NCBI GenBank assembly: GCA_029891345.1
Contig: CM057002.1
Location: 22,058,795 to 22,122,794, forward strand
Source: Dryococelus australis
Taxonomy: Eukaryota; Arthropoda; Insecta; Phasmatodea; Phasmatidae
Reading direction: 5' to 3'
Length of the DNA stretch: 64,000 bases
Within the stretch, counting starts at the first letter, position 1; each line of letters begins with the position of its first letter. Below the pieces are notes generated by a model. The model worked only from the letters and a program-made list of their open reading frames with translations, had not been told where the DNA came from and did not search any database. This document shows positions 1 through 12,125 of this stretch, piece after piece. The translations under genes and the position numbers were made by a program.

Positions 1-2486
1 CCTGAGGGATCACTACGAGGGAGGACCACGAGGCCAGTGGTCCCTCTTCGACGCCTGACTGCTGCCACTGTACGAGGGGGGGGGCCTTCGCGTAGCCGAC
101 GACGCAAATCTCAGGGTAAATATACCTCCAGTAGGACGCAATAGGTCGTCGAGAATCAGGGTTACTCGTGGCTGTAACTTTGTTTCCATCAGAGTCAAAG
201 AGCATCTTAACGCTTCGAAGTCTGGACACGTTTGCAGGCATTCGAGACCAGCTAGACGCTAGCCACGCGTATATCCACCACTGCAGGAATGTAATTTCTG
301 TTGGGCTCTATTTGCCCACCTATCTCTCTCCTATTGGTCCAAAATACACTGCACAGCCTTTGTGTACTACGTAAAGTTTGGTATTGGTCCGTCGTGTTCA
401 TTTCCGTAACCATACAGAAATGTAGTATTGTATTCACAACATTGCCTGTTGGCGAGAGGAAATGTTCTGTTGAAATAATGATAGAAACTAGGAAAACAAT
501 GAAACTATATCTGTGAGATTCTTATCCTCAGAGATAGAGATATTTCCAGATTTGCCTTGCCCGAGTGAAGCACGGGCATAGTCTTCAAAGTTTTAAAAGC
601 ACCTAATACTATTCCAGACATAATTAGGTTAATTGTTGATAGTTCTTGTACATCAAATAACGCCGTTGGCGAACCTTGTAATAACTTGTATTAGCTGTTG
701 AGAGTGGAATAAAAGTAGTGTTTTGTATATCGGAGTGCTCTATCCATCTAGCTACCGTAATCCCCCTCATTAATGCGTGACCTGATTCCATCAAGGACAG
801 GCCATGGCATAACTATAATCGCGCTAATTAATGAATTAAATATGGTGACGAAACAAATATATACATGTGTCGTATTACCACCTATTTATTGCTAAGCGAT
901 GGCAACTTCATAGAATGTAGATAATGTTTGAACGTGACGCGAAGTACGAAGGTATAATGAGACGCGGTGGGGAGCGAAGATTTTTAAAGTAATATATCTA
1001 AAAAATATTATTCCTTTTAATATTTATCAATAATAATACATGGAGCATGAGCAGTGCTAGGACCTATTTGTTTACTGACATTGGCAGATTAACCGACACT
1101 TTGGCAGACCTAAATGGAGCTAAACATACTAATTCCAAAAATATTTCGACAATGTAAAATTTTTGAAGTAATATATTAGTTTTGCAACAATTGAAAAACT
1201 AAATTATTTAGCTGTCATAAGAACATTTCAAACAGCGATCAGCAAAGCAGTCAAAAGTCAGTTACAGAATTATTTTATAAATGTAGGCTATGTTTGTATA
1301 AGAAACCGTTTATTCAGTATACACAAAATAAACACCTGTGCGGAAAGAAAAAAATTGTTTTCCTACACAGAAAAGTTTGTATTCTACTGCTGAAATTTGC
1401 AACACATAAAAACCCGTTTCAGATCTCTTAAAATGTTCGACAAGACAGTCTATTGGCAATAATTTAGAACTCTTGACGTTCTCTTCATAACATTTTGTAC
1501 GCAATTATATATCCTTCTAAATTAACATATAAAATTCGATTTTATAGACAATATTATTATTAATTAGGTGCTTTGTTAAACGAGGGTACTATGAACATCA
1601 TGCATATCCATCCAGAATTATTCTTTTCTCCAAGCCTCAGGCACACTAGTGTGACACAAACGTGATATGAGTATACTCGGAGGGGTGCAAGGGGGGTCAC
1701 GTTCCCCCATAAATAAAGAATACGAAAATACAAATTCTCAACTAATACAGCAACATGGAATTTTAGTAGTTTTTCTTGCGAAATTTCAAACTGCTTTTAA
1801 GACACTTTCTGAATATGCTAAACAGAGCCAGACTGATGATAAATGAGTGTCCCCCATCCTTCCTGAATACAAATTCTGCTTTTCGCAACTTCCCCCTCCT
1901 TTTTTTTCATCTCCTTTAATTGAAATCTTGGATACACCAATGAAATATTGCGACACAAATAATTTTACTTCCGTATGAAACGGGTAGTATTTTGTGGACA
2001 CTTTTCTAAAAAGTGGGACTTTTTTTAACCATATTATTCAGTTACAAGTCTAAGGCCTTGTCCGAATTCAGGTATATACTCGTGTACTCGCATTCCTTGC
2101 ATACTTTACGTACCTTTGGCACCAAACTTGATGAGTTCGGACAGGAAGTCTTGTTGGCTTCGGCAACATCTATTAGCCAGCTGATCGCTTTTAATGAATG
2201 TGTATTACTATAAATAACTAGATAATTACAGAAAGTTATAGGGTTAAATTTAATAAAGGATTAAATAATATTTCAATACGATGTACATACATAACTTTAG
2301 TTATCTCACTGATTGTACGCGAGTATGCAGTTTTCATTGTTTGTTTTACCATAACTTTTGTAGGTTACGAACATTGGCCTAGTGCGAATTTAACGTTTAG
2401 ATCTTTTTTTAAGATACGCCTTACGATAATACTTTACTCAGTCCAAAATTATTCCAAGTTACCAAGCAGTAAGGTAGCCCCACTAT
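1..2486. other. No gene seen
   Basis: The first 130 bases are GC-rich with a small hairpin (AGGGAGGACCAC / GTGGTCCCTCT). A family L fragment lies at 231-340; the rest is AT-rich with only short chance frames. Confidence 0.5.
231..340 (+). repeat. Interspersed repeat family L
   Basis: TATCCACCACTGCAGGAA, TCTGTTGG and CTCCTATTGGTCC recur in the same order at about 51585-51660. Neither end is defined. Confidence 0.4.
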
Positions 2487-2912
2487 AGTCTATTCAAGGT
2501 AAAATGAGCACTTTTTTAAAGCCATGCTTAATATCTACTTGTATGCATGTTGTGTATTATTCCGCCTTATGTGAAATTAACATTGCCAGGGGCCTTATCA
2601 CTTTATTCATGCGTCGCTCAAGTGAAACTCTGGAATTATTAGGAAAGTAATTATTTTACAAATCTGCTCATTTTTACACTTCGATGTATTAAAAAACAGA
2701 AAGTCAAAGAAAAAAATAATTTAAGTTGTCACAAATAGTTACCTAACACTTTTTCTATTACGTTAATGTGGAACTATTTCCCATCCAAAGTTACCAACTT
2801 TACTGGGCGCATGCCACTCAGTGCGCCCGTTAAAATATATACAGGTTGGAGCACTGACATTTTTCTGAGGTTGATTTCAAAAGTACTCACTTTATTTTGA
2901 ACAACCTTTAAA
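2487..2912 (+). mobile_element. MITE family F
   Basis: TTCAAGGTAAAATGAGCACTT / CAAAAGTACTCACTTTATT with the family interior (CTTTATTCATGCGTC, GTTACCAACTTTACTGGGCG). Confidence 0.75.
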
Positions 2913-3649
2913 ATTTAAATATAATATTTACGTCGCATATCAATAGCAACCTACAAATTGCTTGTCAAAATGGCGGCGCATTCATTGCAGGTACGCGAGA
3001 AGTATACATCTTCATATAACTGTATGCCTATACTCGCATACTTCACTTGCAATTCGGATATCACTTGTGATGTCACTTCCTGGACAGGTACGCACGAGTA
3101 TGCATTTCAGGCGAATTTGGACGACACAGCCTTAGTATTTTGTCGTTATTGAGTATGTATGGAATTAATTGGTGAGGCAACTACTTGAGGTACCGCCACG
3201 AAGACTAACTTTCCCACACAACACTGTTGAACAACAACTTTGAACAACTGTTTCGGAAAATATGAACATTGTTTAACAATTATTATTCACGTAAATGACC
3301 TTCTTTCCAAAAAGGAAACTGAGCTATATTAAGTGTTTAATCTACATGATTCCTTTATCGAGCGATGCATGTACTTGTACTGGACACGTTAGATAATGTA
3401 GCTGAGCATAATTCATTATTCGCAAAAATCATGGCGTAAGTGGAAACAGGAAAACATTTTGACCTTATTACTGTGGGTATGCCAAATGATCTAATTAGTA
3501 ATTTTGTGCAAAACACAATCTTTATGCTCAAGGGAATGTCATAAAGGTGTTTCGCGAGTGAGGAAACTACAAAAAAAAATGTTTTGGGTCATATTTCTGC
3601 AGTTCCGCATTGTTACATTTCTCCCACGTGTGATAAAATGGCTAAAGGC

Positions 3650-4052
3650 TGTTTACGATAAAGTGAGCACTTTCTAAATGAACCTTAGAAAAAAGTCACT
3701 GCCCCAGCCTGCATATATTTTAATGGGTGCACCGAGTGACATTCGTCCAGCAAAGTTGGTAACGATGGGTGGAAAGTAGATCCACTTCTCGGCGCCGAAT
3801 AGAAAGTGTTAGGTAACCATTTGTGAAAAGTATTTATTTTGCTTTCCGTTTTTGTTAATGCATGAAAGTGCAAAAATTAGAAGATTTGTAGAATATTTAG
3901 TTTCCTCATAATGTCACATTTTCACTTGACCGACGCATGAATAAAATTATGAGGCCCATGGCAATGTTATTTACGCAAGGCGGAAGAATGCAGAGCATGC
4001 ATACAAGCAGGGCTTTCAAAAGTGTTCATTTTACCGTGAACAACCTATACTT
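3650..4052 (-). mobile_element. MITE family F
   Basis: GGCTGTTTACGATAAAGTGAG / TTCATTTTACCGTGAACAACC. Confidence 0.8.
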
Positions 4053-4136
4053 CTTTATCTCTATACAAAATTCGTAAGCAGAAACAAGGCGATATAACCT
4101 GGGAACTGACAATGTGGAAAGGTTCTATGTCGTAAG

Positions 4137-4432
4137 TAGGGTCGCCTGTTTTTCGCGAAAATATCTAAGCAGAGGCTAAGACTTCAATATCTTGTGTGCA
4201 AACTTGCAGTCTTCATTTGGCTGCTGGCCGCTTGTCTTTGAGTGAGGAGAGTCTGTTACATGGGGGAGCCAAATAGAATTAAGTTTCTCCCACACTGACC
4301 GTCAGTGATTTGCGGGCAGACAGATAATACGTCTAACAATTCGAACGATCCAGTCACGAAAGTGGTTCTGGACTAAAGTGTTTTGGAACCCAACTGGTCA
4401 TGAAATATTTACGAGGAAAACAGGTGCCCCTA
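4137..4432 (+). mobile_element. MITE family A
   Basis: TIR TAGGGTCGCCTGTTTTTCGC / ACAGGTGCCCCTA. Interior includes ACTTCAATATC, GCTTGTCTTTG and ACTGACCGTCAGTG. Confidence 0.8.
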
Positions 4433-6244
4433 GTCATAAGCAATTGGTGGAGGAGGGGAAAAGGAAGTGGCCACACGCGCAAGGTTATATTTCCTTTGAC
4501 CTCACCCCGAATAGCGGAAGAACAGAGACCCTAAGGGAGAGCTGCTATATAACTGCAAGTACAGTATTGCGTTGGGAGCTGTGAAGACACCTGCCATTGT
4601 GCAGATGTGTGAGGAGAGGAGAAAATATCAGTCACTCGGAGACAGCTACAGCAAGGCCCCTATTCCCCGGCTTGTAGCATTGTTCGAGGCCAAGAACATA
4701 AATATATCAGGTGCATGAAGGATTGTGGTCAATCCTCGAGGCTTAATGTTAACCCGTGGTTTGCCTACTGAATTGTGCACAAACTGAAATGCAAGGAGTT
4801 GATTGTATGTAACAGTTTCTAGGTTTCATAAATTAATTACTACGTACAAAGGATATTGCGATTTAGTAATTCAAAAGTATTCGCTAATGCTACGAAGCTG
4901 GTCTGAAACAAAAGCGAACTAGTTCAAGATGTTCTCAAATACAATGGGATGTGATTTGTAGAATGCTTTCTCGATTCGTATGTAAATAAACAAACTACGG
5001 AAATGGATAAATAGATTAATAGAAATTTAAACCGGTTCTTAGAGTATTTGCCATGCTGGCATTGATTGAAAATAACTGGAATGTGATGATTCTATCTGCT
5101 ATTAGAAATATCGTTAGGGCAGGTTATGTTAGGTTAGGTTAGTGTAGGGTAGGACCGGTTAGGACATGTTGGGTTAGCTTAGGCTAGGTTAGGATTGGTT
5201 AGGTTAGTTTAGTTCGGGTTAGATGATGTTAGGTTAGGATATGCTATAATAGGTTAGGACAGTTAATTTAAGTTCGATGTTAATTTAAGTGTAGCGCATT
5301 TATAAATACCACAAGATAGGCGAATATTTTTTAAAGACAATTACAGGGGGGGATTTGCCCCCTCCCCCTCCCATCGCCTGGATCCGACCCTGGTACATCT
5401 GCAGTAATCTCTGGAACAAAATACCTTCACGTGTGATATTCCATATGGAAGTGCAATTACGTCCATAGCTACTTCACTGCTTATAGCCACGTCTTACATT
5501 TATATCCGAAAAGAAGCAAACAAAATTTTTATAGCGAGCGGAAAGCATATTACTTAAAAAATTAATAGTAGTAAAAAGTACTTCATATAAATGTAAATAT
5601 TGCAACACTTGTTTTAAAACAATCTAGTTTATAAGATTTCCGCTGGTTAATATCGAACATTTCTGAAATTTTGATGTAGTACCTTTATATAGGGCTATAA
5701 TTATTTTGGCCCAATTCCTTTAACAAACTTCCGAAATAATTATTTTGTAATTTTTTGACTTCCTATCACAATTCTTTCTATATTTAATTTCATTGCATTA
5801 TTAATTAAACATGTTAGAATTACATATTATTTTGTGAAACAAATAGGAATACACGATTATCAATTAACTGAGTCATCATGTCTGCTTAGCCACAGAGTTA
5901 TTTGTTTTCGAACTAAATCGCTTATAAAAAAACAGTTATTTTTTAATTTTACGAAGAGCCGTTATTCAATATTATTCGATTGTATGTTATTATTTTCAAT
6001 TTTTTCAATTATTTTGTCTATGAAAGAAAAAAATGATAACGATTATTGCAAATTGTGTTTATATTAGGAAATGTAGCCTTATTATTAATTTTGTTACATT
6101 AATTATGTAGCACATAGGCCTATTTGTTAATTAGTAGACCGCAGGATAAATAAAATAGTAATTATATTTTATTTGACCACTCGAAATGCTGCGGCTGTCA
6201 AAATGTATGCTTATAAACGTACGTTACAGCTAGGCTACTATAAT
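4433..6244. other. No gene seen; TTAGG tract inside
   Basis: Contains the degenerate telomere-like tract and, at about 5345-5395, a GGATCCGACCCTGG-type low-copy repeat. Otherwise AT-rich. Confidence 0.5.
5108..5265 (+). repeat. Degenerate interstitial TTAGG tract
   Basis: GTTAGG/GGTTA words recur through about 150 bp (for example ATGTTAGGTTAGGTTAG), interrupted and mutated. TTAGG is the usual arthropod telomere unit. Confidence 0.6.
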
Positions 6245-6481
6245 AGGCTGTTCACGGAAAAGTGAGCACTTATGACGGCCTGGTTACTTTTTCCTTTCAG
6301 CCATTTTTATCCTTTAAAGATCTTTTTAAATAAATATTGCCATATAAGTAATAAACACAGTGTGTATATTCCACCGCAATCGGAAGTTAATGTCTAAGGC
6401 TAAAGTAAACCATACTTACTGACTATTATTCCAAATGAGAGGGTTTTCAAAAATGCTCACTTTGCCGCGAATGGCCTACTA
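6245..6481 (+). mobile_element. MITE family G
   Basis: GGCTGTTCACGGAAAAGTGA / GCTCACTTTGCCGCGAATGGCC; interior TTTCCTTTCAGCCATTTTTA. Confidence 0.8.
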
Positions 6482-8121
6482 GTTAAACTCAATGTCTGAT
6501 AATTATTATTCACCTTGACTAAAAAATCCAATAAACTTATCAGCCTATTGCGTGAAAACCAGGCCACTCACAAAAAGCTGAATTTTATGTAAAAATATGT
6601 TCATCCTTAATCTATTTATTAAAAAAAATTATACATATAATATATAGCTATATATATAATGATATTACATATATGAATAAATTTACATAATTTATATATA
6701 AATGGAACTTTTCAGGAATTGTACGCAAACGTTTAGTAGATATGTTTTTCTTAAATTACTTTAAATAGTTTCTTAAATATTTTTTGGAAAATAACCTGTC
6801 TGTGATGACAAGGAAGAAACTGTGCGTGTATTTCCACAATATCAAAAGATTTGGATAAACGGTTTCGCAGAAACTACGTAATATGTTTAGAGGGTTTTCG
6901 CGCACTTCGAACGTCATTTTCATCATGGCTAAAGGAGAGCCGTATGCACTCTGCCGGCGTGATTCTCAACTACAATCTCATCTTTTCTCTACATATCTCG
7001 AGTGTAATCCATTCTTCAAAGCCAGGATATTCCTCCGCCTCGTGCAAAATAAGCTTAACTAAGTCTGGAAAATCACACCAGAGGACAACGCACCGAATTC
7101 GTGCGCGCTCAGTTGTAAAGATGTTGTGCATGAGAACTATTTCTTACTAAGAGCTACCAACACACGTATTTTCTCACTGATTCTATTCAGATTTATTACA
7201 AATTAAATATTGTACTTTATAAATAAAATACAGATGATACTTTCATGTCAACAGAGGTATAAAACACTTGTGATACATGACATAGTTAGGAAATAACTTA
7301 ACACGGCATACATGGGATGATTTTTCAAATGATTGATCCAAAAAGTGTGAAGAAACCGAGAATAAGACTATATTTTGAGCACTGCATTGAAACTACTGCT
7401 GACACACTAATTATCAAAACGTAGTGTTGAAGTGTAAACGTTGCGTAGCAAGTCTATGTTAAATTATTGAGATTCAAATGCCCTGCATCCTCGGAAAAGC
7501 GTATTTTAAAGTCCATTCTGTAACTAGTCAGAGCATACTTCTGATATTAAAAAGTCATAAAAAAAAACTGTTCCGGTCAGTGAAAACATTACTTCCAACA
7601 TATAATTCGAAGGTACAACTATCGTGTGTATAACTATTGCGTTTGCAGAGCTTGCAAAGTGTCATATTTAAATATTTGTCAATTATTGTTTAAGGGAGTG
7701 CATTGTATCATTTAGCTACAAAAATTAAGTAAAAGTTTACTTCTTTAAGCTGTAACTGACTAAAAGTATTCAACTTAATAAACAGATGCTTTATCGCCAA
7801 TCGAATGCATTAAAAGGTTCTGTTATGTAGTCAACCGCCCCCTATTGGTGTGTTCTGAAGAGGGTTAAAATTTGCTACTTGTAAGTCCTTCGAGAGTGCA
7901 TCTGCGTATTAATGAAGTTGTCGAAAGATATAATAGGGATTAATGTTGAAACGCATAGAAAAAACAGTCTCGGTAGAGAGTCAACCGTTAACACTTTTTC
8001 TTCTGTGCAACAAAACTAGCACAAGGTTTAATAGCTGAATCATGTTACGAAGAAATAAGCTTGACAATTGCTCGTCAAGACATAGAAAATTTACGAAGTA
8101 CACGTAAATAAGTGTAGGGAA
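6482..8121. other. No gene seen; downstream of the MARCH-like gene
   Basis: AT-rich with a weak open frame at 6851-7150 that lacks motifs or splice context. Confidence 0.5.
6610..6710. repeat. AT-rich low-complexity tract
   Basis: Runs of TATATA and AAAATTATA without structure. Confidence 0.6.
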
Positions 8122-8127
8122 TTTATT
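8122..8127 (-). promoter_or_regulatory. Possible polyadenylation signal of the MARCH-like gene
   Basis: AATAAA on the minus strand, about 240 bases past the stop codon of the terminal exon. Position is reasonable for a short 3' UTR, but the region is AT-rich, so the hexamer could be chance. Confidence 0.3.
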
Positions 8128-8365
8128 TACAGTGAGTATCGAAAATGCGGTATGCGGAGGGAACGTTTAACACAGTCGATAAATATCAATAGTAACATCA
8201 AAGTATTAGGGAGTTAAGAAAATCAAAGTTTGACGATTTGCGTTTTTGTTCATTTCGCTAGTTTTAAAAGTAACCGCAGACATGATGGCGTCAGCTTGTT
8301 GTTTGATTCCAGTGGTTAGGTAAACACAGCTTTTCGCGAGATGGATACACGCAGAGACAAAGACT

Positions 8366-8752
8366 TCATGCAGCAGGTGAATGACCTGCTGCCTGCTGCT
8401 GCTCTTCCCGGAAGTCCACGCTGGCCTCTCTGCAGTACCAGAGGCGGAAGGACCTGATGTTCGTCACGGAGAGGATCACAGCCAGCCCGGTGTGCATCAG
8501 GAGGACACAGATGGCGAGAGGCAAGACCCAGCCAGGCATATCTGTCCGCGCGACCATGTGGTGCCAGGATTCCTTGGCGACGCACCAGACACAACCCCTC
8601 GTCCCTTTGGGGACTGTGCTGTTGTCACCAGCCCGAGCATCCAGGACGGACCTCTTGGAGGACAGGATGAAGCCTCCGAGCAGGATTGTTTTGACCATTA
8701 CCAAGGCAGCGAGGAACAACACCAGCAGCAGCTGCAGGCGTGTGAATTTCGT
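8366..8752 (-). CDS. Terminal exon of MARCH-like gene: two transmembrane segments and cytosolic tail
   Basis: The acceptor TATTTTACATAAG/ACG opens phase 0, matching the RING exon donor. It encodes model residues 206-333 and ends at TGA. Two hydrophobic segments are evident: about residues 211-235 (LQLLLVLFLAALVMVK...) and about 277-301 (WVLPLAICVLLMHTGLAVIL). Between them is a 40-residue loop with Cys and Trp residues and one N-S-T glycosylation sequon, followed by a short polar tail rich in Glu, Gln and Ala. A RING-CH domain followed by two membrane spans is the standard MARCH arrangement, with both ends facing the cytosol, so the protein probably ubiquitinates membrane proteins in the endomembrane system. 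The exon is much richer in G and C than its surroundings and uses G/C at third positions, which supports it being coding. Extra small exons in the 2.3 kb intron before it cannot be excluded. Confidence 0.75.
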   Translation of the reverse strand, partial: TKFTRLQLLLVLFLAALVMVKTILLGGFILSSKRSVLDARAGDNSTVPKGTRGCVWCVAKESWHHMVARTDMPGWVLPLAICVLLMHTGLAVILSVTNIRSFRLWYCREASVDFREEQQQAAGHSPAA

Positions 8753-8888
8753 CTTATGTAAAATACAGCATTTTTATCAATAGTTCCATAGTTTGTTTTT
8801 CAGAGCAATATTTTTTACATCCCCAATTTATTTCAGAATTTTAGCTAAACTTAAAATACCACATACAAGTTTAGCTGTAACTTATAGC

Positions 8889-9183
8889 TAGGGCCATCTG
8901 TTTTTCGCGAAAATATTTACGCGGAGGCTAGACTTCAATATCCTTCGTGCAAACTTACAGTCTTCATTTAACTAGTGGCCGCTTGTCTCTGTGTGAAGGA
9001 AGTCTGTTACATGAGTGAGCCAATCAGAATTGAGTTTCTACGATACTGACCGTCCGTGATTCGCAAGTAGACAGATAAGACACGTAACAATTCAATTGAT
9101 CCAATAACCAAACTGATTCTGAACTAAAATGCGCTGGAACACAACTTGCACTGAAATATTTTCGCGAAAAACGGGTGCCCCTA
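8889..9183 (+). mobile_element. MITE family A, in intron 2 of the MARCH-like gene
   Basis: TIR TAGGGCCATCTGTTTTTCGC / GCGAAAAACGGGTGCCCCTA. About 295 bp, close to consensus. Confidence 0.8.
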
Positions 9184-9848
9184 CTTATAGCACATAATCA
9201 CTATTAACTGATGATCCAGCCATCTTTGCAATTTAGTTATGCAAGGACCCGTACTTGAATCAGATCTTTTCTGTTCTGCCCAAAATGAGTTGAAAAACAG
9301 GAAGTGAGAAGTTTAACTGATATCCTTAACACAATTTCCGTAGCATGCTTCTGTTCCCACTTTGCTAAACCTGGACTGACGACATTGGGCTATAGACTAA
9401 GATACGCTCAGTGCAGTACGTGCCAAGCCATCTTGATAGCAGGTCAGTAAATAATATCCCAAACTAGCACTGCAATGCACCTTCACTTCCCTACCACATT
9501 GCTCTCAGAAATCTCTTAGTCCCACTGGAGAGTTATTTTCACTCCCACAATCTTTTCATGATAGCTCCGGAGCTGTGTCACCATTGAATTCAGCAATTAA
9601 GTTTTGAGAGGGGATTTCCCTTTAGGATGTGGATTTTCAGTGAACTGTCGCCATGAATTTAACATAATTTGATGGGTGGCATGGAATGGTGAAGCCTACC
9701 AATCGCCTCGCAGTACTGCTTAACTTTGCATGCCATTTGTAATTTTACAGTCAGCTGGGCAGACTGTCCTGCACCAACGCTTTCCAATTTCTTCACTCTG
9801 AAATCTATGCTTCAAGTTCCAATAGCTCTTCGTAGTGATGTGATTTAC

Positions 9849-10088
9849 AGAGACCTGAAAAATTCGCGATTTCAGTGGCCTGCAGGCTAGACTCTACAGT
9901 CTTATGTACAAATATGCCGATATCAATTGCGCATCAGTTGTCTGCTGTCATAGTGGAAGGCAAAGATTGGGCCAGCATTCTCTAGAAGGTGTCAAAAACC
10001 TTGTGGGCCAATGGCGAAAGGTATCTATACACACGTGTTTTAAAATTCTAGCTGTCCCAAAATGAATCCGCAAATTCTTCAGGTCTCT
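9849..10088 (+). mobile_element. MITE family B, in intron 2 of the MARCH-like gene
   Basis: AGAGACCTGAAAAATTCGCG / TTCTTCAGGTCTCTA, interior GGCCTGCAGGCTAGACTC. Confidence 0.8.
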
Positions 10089-10694
10089 AGCAATTTATGG
10101 CGCAAGAAACGACAGAAATAGTTTTCCTTTGCTTATAGTGGGGGTGGTACAAAAGTTCAGTTTATAACTGCAATATATTAATTATATTCACAAAAAATCA
10201 TTATTAAATTCGGGCTAACAGTAATGCTATGAAGAAATTGCAAGGAGAAAAGGGTTTTAAATAGGCCTGGTGTAGTAGGCCTACTCAAAATACTGGTATT
10301 ATGAAACAAGGCTGTACGTTAACTAAGTTCATTGATCAAATGTTTAGCCAGTTCACGTGTTTAAGTTGATAGTATATTAATGTTCCTGAAGATGGAGCAA
10401 TAGATGTTAGTGGGGTAAGTTAAGGGATTTATAGATGGCGAAGAAGTGGTAAAATGCATTGAATGTCTCGTTCAAAATGTGGTAAATAAGTGAAAATCAG
10501 ATATTAATTATTGGATAAAGGAGTGATTGAATTTACATACTCCAAAGGTCGTAATGTGTATATAAATGTGTAGTCGTATGGGTTTACCCTTTCTTAGGAT
10601 ATTTGGGAGTCACTCGAGAGAGTCGACAAGATAGAAAATTCAAAAACACTTAAATCTTGAAAATGTAAGTTTGTCCCATGGTAAAAAATGTCAG

Positions 10695-11090
10695 TAGGAA
10701 CGTAGTGGCTTGTGACCTGGGCAGTAATACACCTCTACCTTTCCGACAATGTAGTGGCTTGTCTGCATATAACACACTTCGACCTGGCTGGGGGACCACC
10801 CAAGGTGGCTGAGCGGTTAGACTGCTAGCCCCCCAACCAAGGCGCACCGGGTTCAATCCCCAACTGGTCCACTCCGGATTTTCGCAAGTGGGAATCGTGC
10901 CGGGCGATGCCAGTGTTCGGCGGGTTTTCTCGGGGATCTCCCGTTTCCCCCGTCCCTTCGTTCCGGGCACTGCTCCATACTCACCTCGTTTCAACCTCAA
11001 GACGTCGATGTTAAATGCCGCCCGAATCTCTTCACTCACTCGACCTGGCCGGGAACGTAGTGGTTTGTCAGCAGGGTGGTTACCTCGACC
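10695..11090 (-). repeat. Three imperfect 45-bp units at the 3' edge of the RING exon, split by a SINE
   Basis: On the minus strand the block AAGGTCGAGGTA...AACCACTACGTTCC is followed by two related blocks (CAGGTCGAAGTG...AGCCACTACATT; AAGGTAGAGGTG...AGCCACTACGTT). The SINE at 10794-11040 lies between the first and second. The first two units are in one frame. Confidence 0.6.
10794..11040 (+). mobile_element. tRNA-derived SINE inside intron 2 of the MARCH-like gene
   Basis: Pol III box A-like GGTGGCTGAGCGGTTAG and box B-like GGGTTCAATCC, then the shared body (GGGAATCGTGCC, GGTTTTCTCGGGGATCTCCC) and tail. Flanked by CGACCTGGCTGGG at 10780 and CGACCTGGCCGGG at 11041, a target-site duplication. 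It lies about 40 bp from the RING exon donor. Confidence 0.8.
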
Positions 11091-11313
11091 TTGCTGGCGT
11101 CCTGGAGGATCCAGGCCTGGAGTCCATGCAGAACGCCGTGATGAGGTCGCCAGTCCAGGTCGTACTGCCTGCCGCACAGCTCGCACTTTGTCTCACATCT
11201 GAACCTCAGCCTCTCCACCAAGCACTGCTGGTGTGCCAGCGCCTTCGTGCACGTGCACATGGCCTTGAGGCCCGTCGTCGGCCACGTGGCCCCACATATA
11301 TGGCACTTCTCGC
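11084..11313 (-). CDS. RING-CH zinc-finger exon of MARCH-like E3 ubiquitin ligase
   Basis: The acceptor is a strong pyrimidine-rich TTGTGCTTGCAG followed by GCGAGAAG; codon 129 is completed across the junction. The exon carries a full C4HC3 set at model residues C132, C135, C148, C150, H156, C159, C172, C175, ending in CELCGRQYDL, which is typical of RING-CH (RINGv) domains of membrane-associated MARCH ubiquitin ligases. In the family this domain binds two zinc ions and recruits an E2 enzyme. Two oddities: the second Cys pair to His gap is five residues instead of the usual seven, and the Trp normally four residues after the His-x2-Cys cysteine is Arg (R163). The donor is taken as GTCGAG/GTAACC (phase 0), matching the phase of the last exon; AGCAAG/GTCGAG six bases earlier is an alternative of the same phase. 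A read-through frame would stop at 11036. Confidence 0.85.
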
Positions 11314-11451
11314 CTGCAAGCACAACACATCACTCAGTTTTGCCGACTTTACACGCCTATTACGTCGTCCGAATTTAACTGAGCTGTGTGGAATTTGCTG
11401 TGACATTACATTCACTCTCCTTGAAGAAACGCCGCAAATGTTACCGACCTC

Positions 11452-11530
11452 CCGTGGCGCAATCGGTTGGTGCGCCACCGATCTGAGGTTTGGGAGGCTC
11501 TGGGGTCGAATCCCGGGTAAGGCATAGGTA
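11452..11530 (+). repeat. tRNA-like SINE head of a second type, in intron 1
   Basis: Box A-like TGGCGCAATCGGTTGG and box B-like GGGGTCGAATCCC about 40 bases apart, with a paired GTGGCGCA/TGCGCCAC arm. It does not fold as a complete standard tRNA and is followed by SINE-like sequence, so a pol III retroelement is more likely than a functional tRNA. Confidence 0.5.
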
Positions 11531-11670
11531 TTAATTTAAGTTAGGTTATATAAGTTAGTCTTGCTGTGACCCCACTGCTGGAGGCGCCTATTACAATTTA
11601 AATTAAATCTTAAGACAAGTTAACAGAATTATATTGAAGTTGACAATTAGAAAAGTCACTGACTGCAAAT

Positions 11671-11873
11671 TGAGACCTGAATAATTCGCGGATTCATTTC
11701 AGTAAAAGATAGGATTCAAATCACGTGTGTTTATATTACTTTATCCATTCGGTGTTTGACACCACTTGGAGAACGCTGTCTCAATAGTCGCCTTCCAAAG
11801 TGCCTATATCGGCACATAAGGCTGTAGAGTCTATCCTGCAGGTCATTGAAATCGCAAATGTTTCAGGTCTCTA
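11671..11873 (-). mobile_element. MITE family B, in intron 1, shortened
   Basis: TGAGACCTGAATAATTCGCG / ATGTTTCAGGTCTCTA; about 40 bp shorter than consensus. Confidence 0.75.
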
Positions 11874-12087
11874 ATCATTATTCATTAAGTAACAGTACGG
11901 TAAATAACCTTAACATTGAAAGTCAAGATCAATACGTGCAAACAGTTCATTCAAAACAGCGTGGAGTTATTCGACGTACAATTCATAGTCAGGAAATTGC
12001 TGTCGCTGAGCAGGCACGTGAGTTACCTTCCCGTGCAAGCAATACGCGACCGGACAAAGACGCCAAATGTACTGTAGAAGTAGTATG

Positions 12088-12125
12088 TGTCTGTGTGTAT
12101 GTGTGTGTATGAGAGAGAGAGAGAG
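12088..12125 (+). repeat. Microsatellite (GT)n then (GA)n
   Basis: GTGTGT with interruptions followed by eight or so GA units; in intron 1 of the MARCH-like gene. Confidence 0.9.

Noticed and set aside
8381..8783. Plus-strand open frames opposite the membrane exon
   Set aside because: They mirror the GC-rich minus-strand exon and show no domain or membrane pattern of their own.
10650..11186. 178-codon minus-strand frame over the RING exon edge
   Set aside because: It is a different frame through SINE and exon sequence; the RING cysteines are in another frame.
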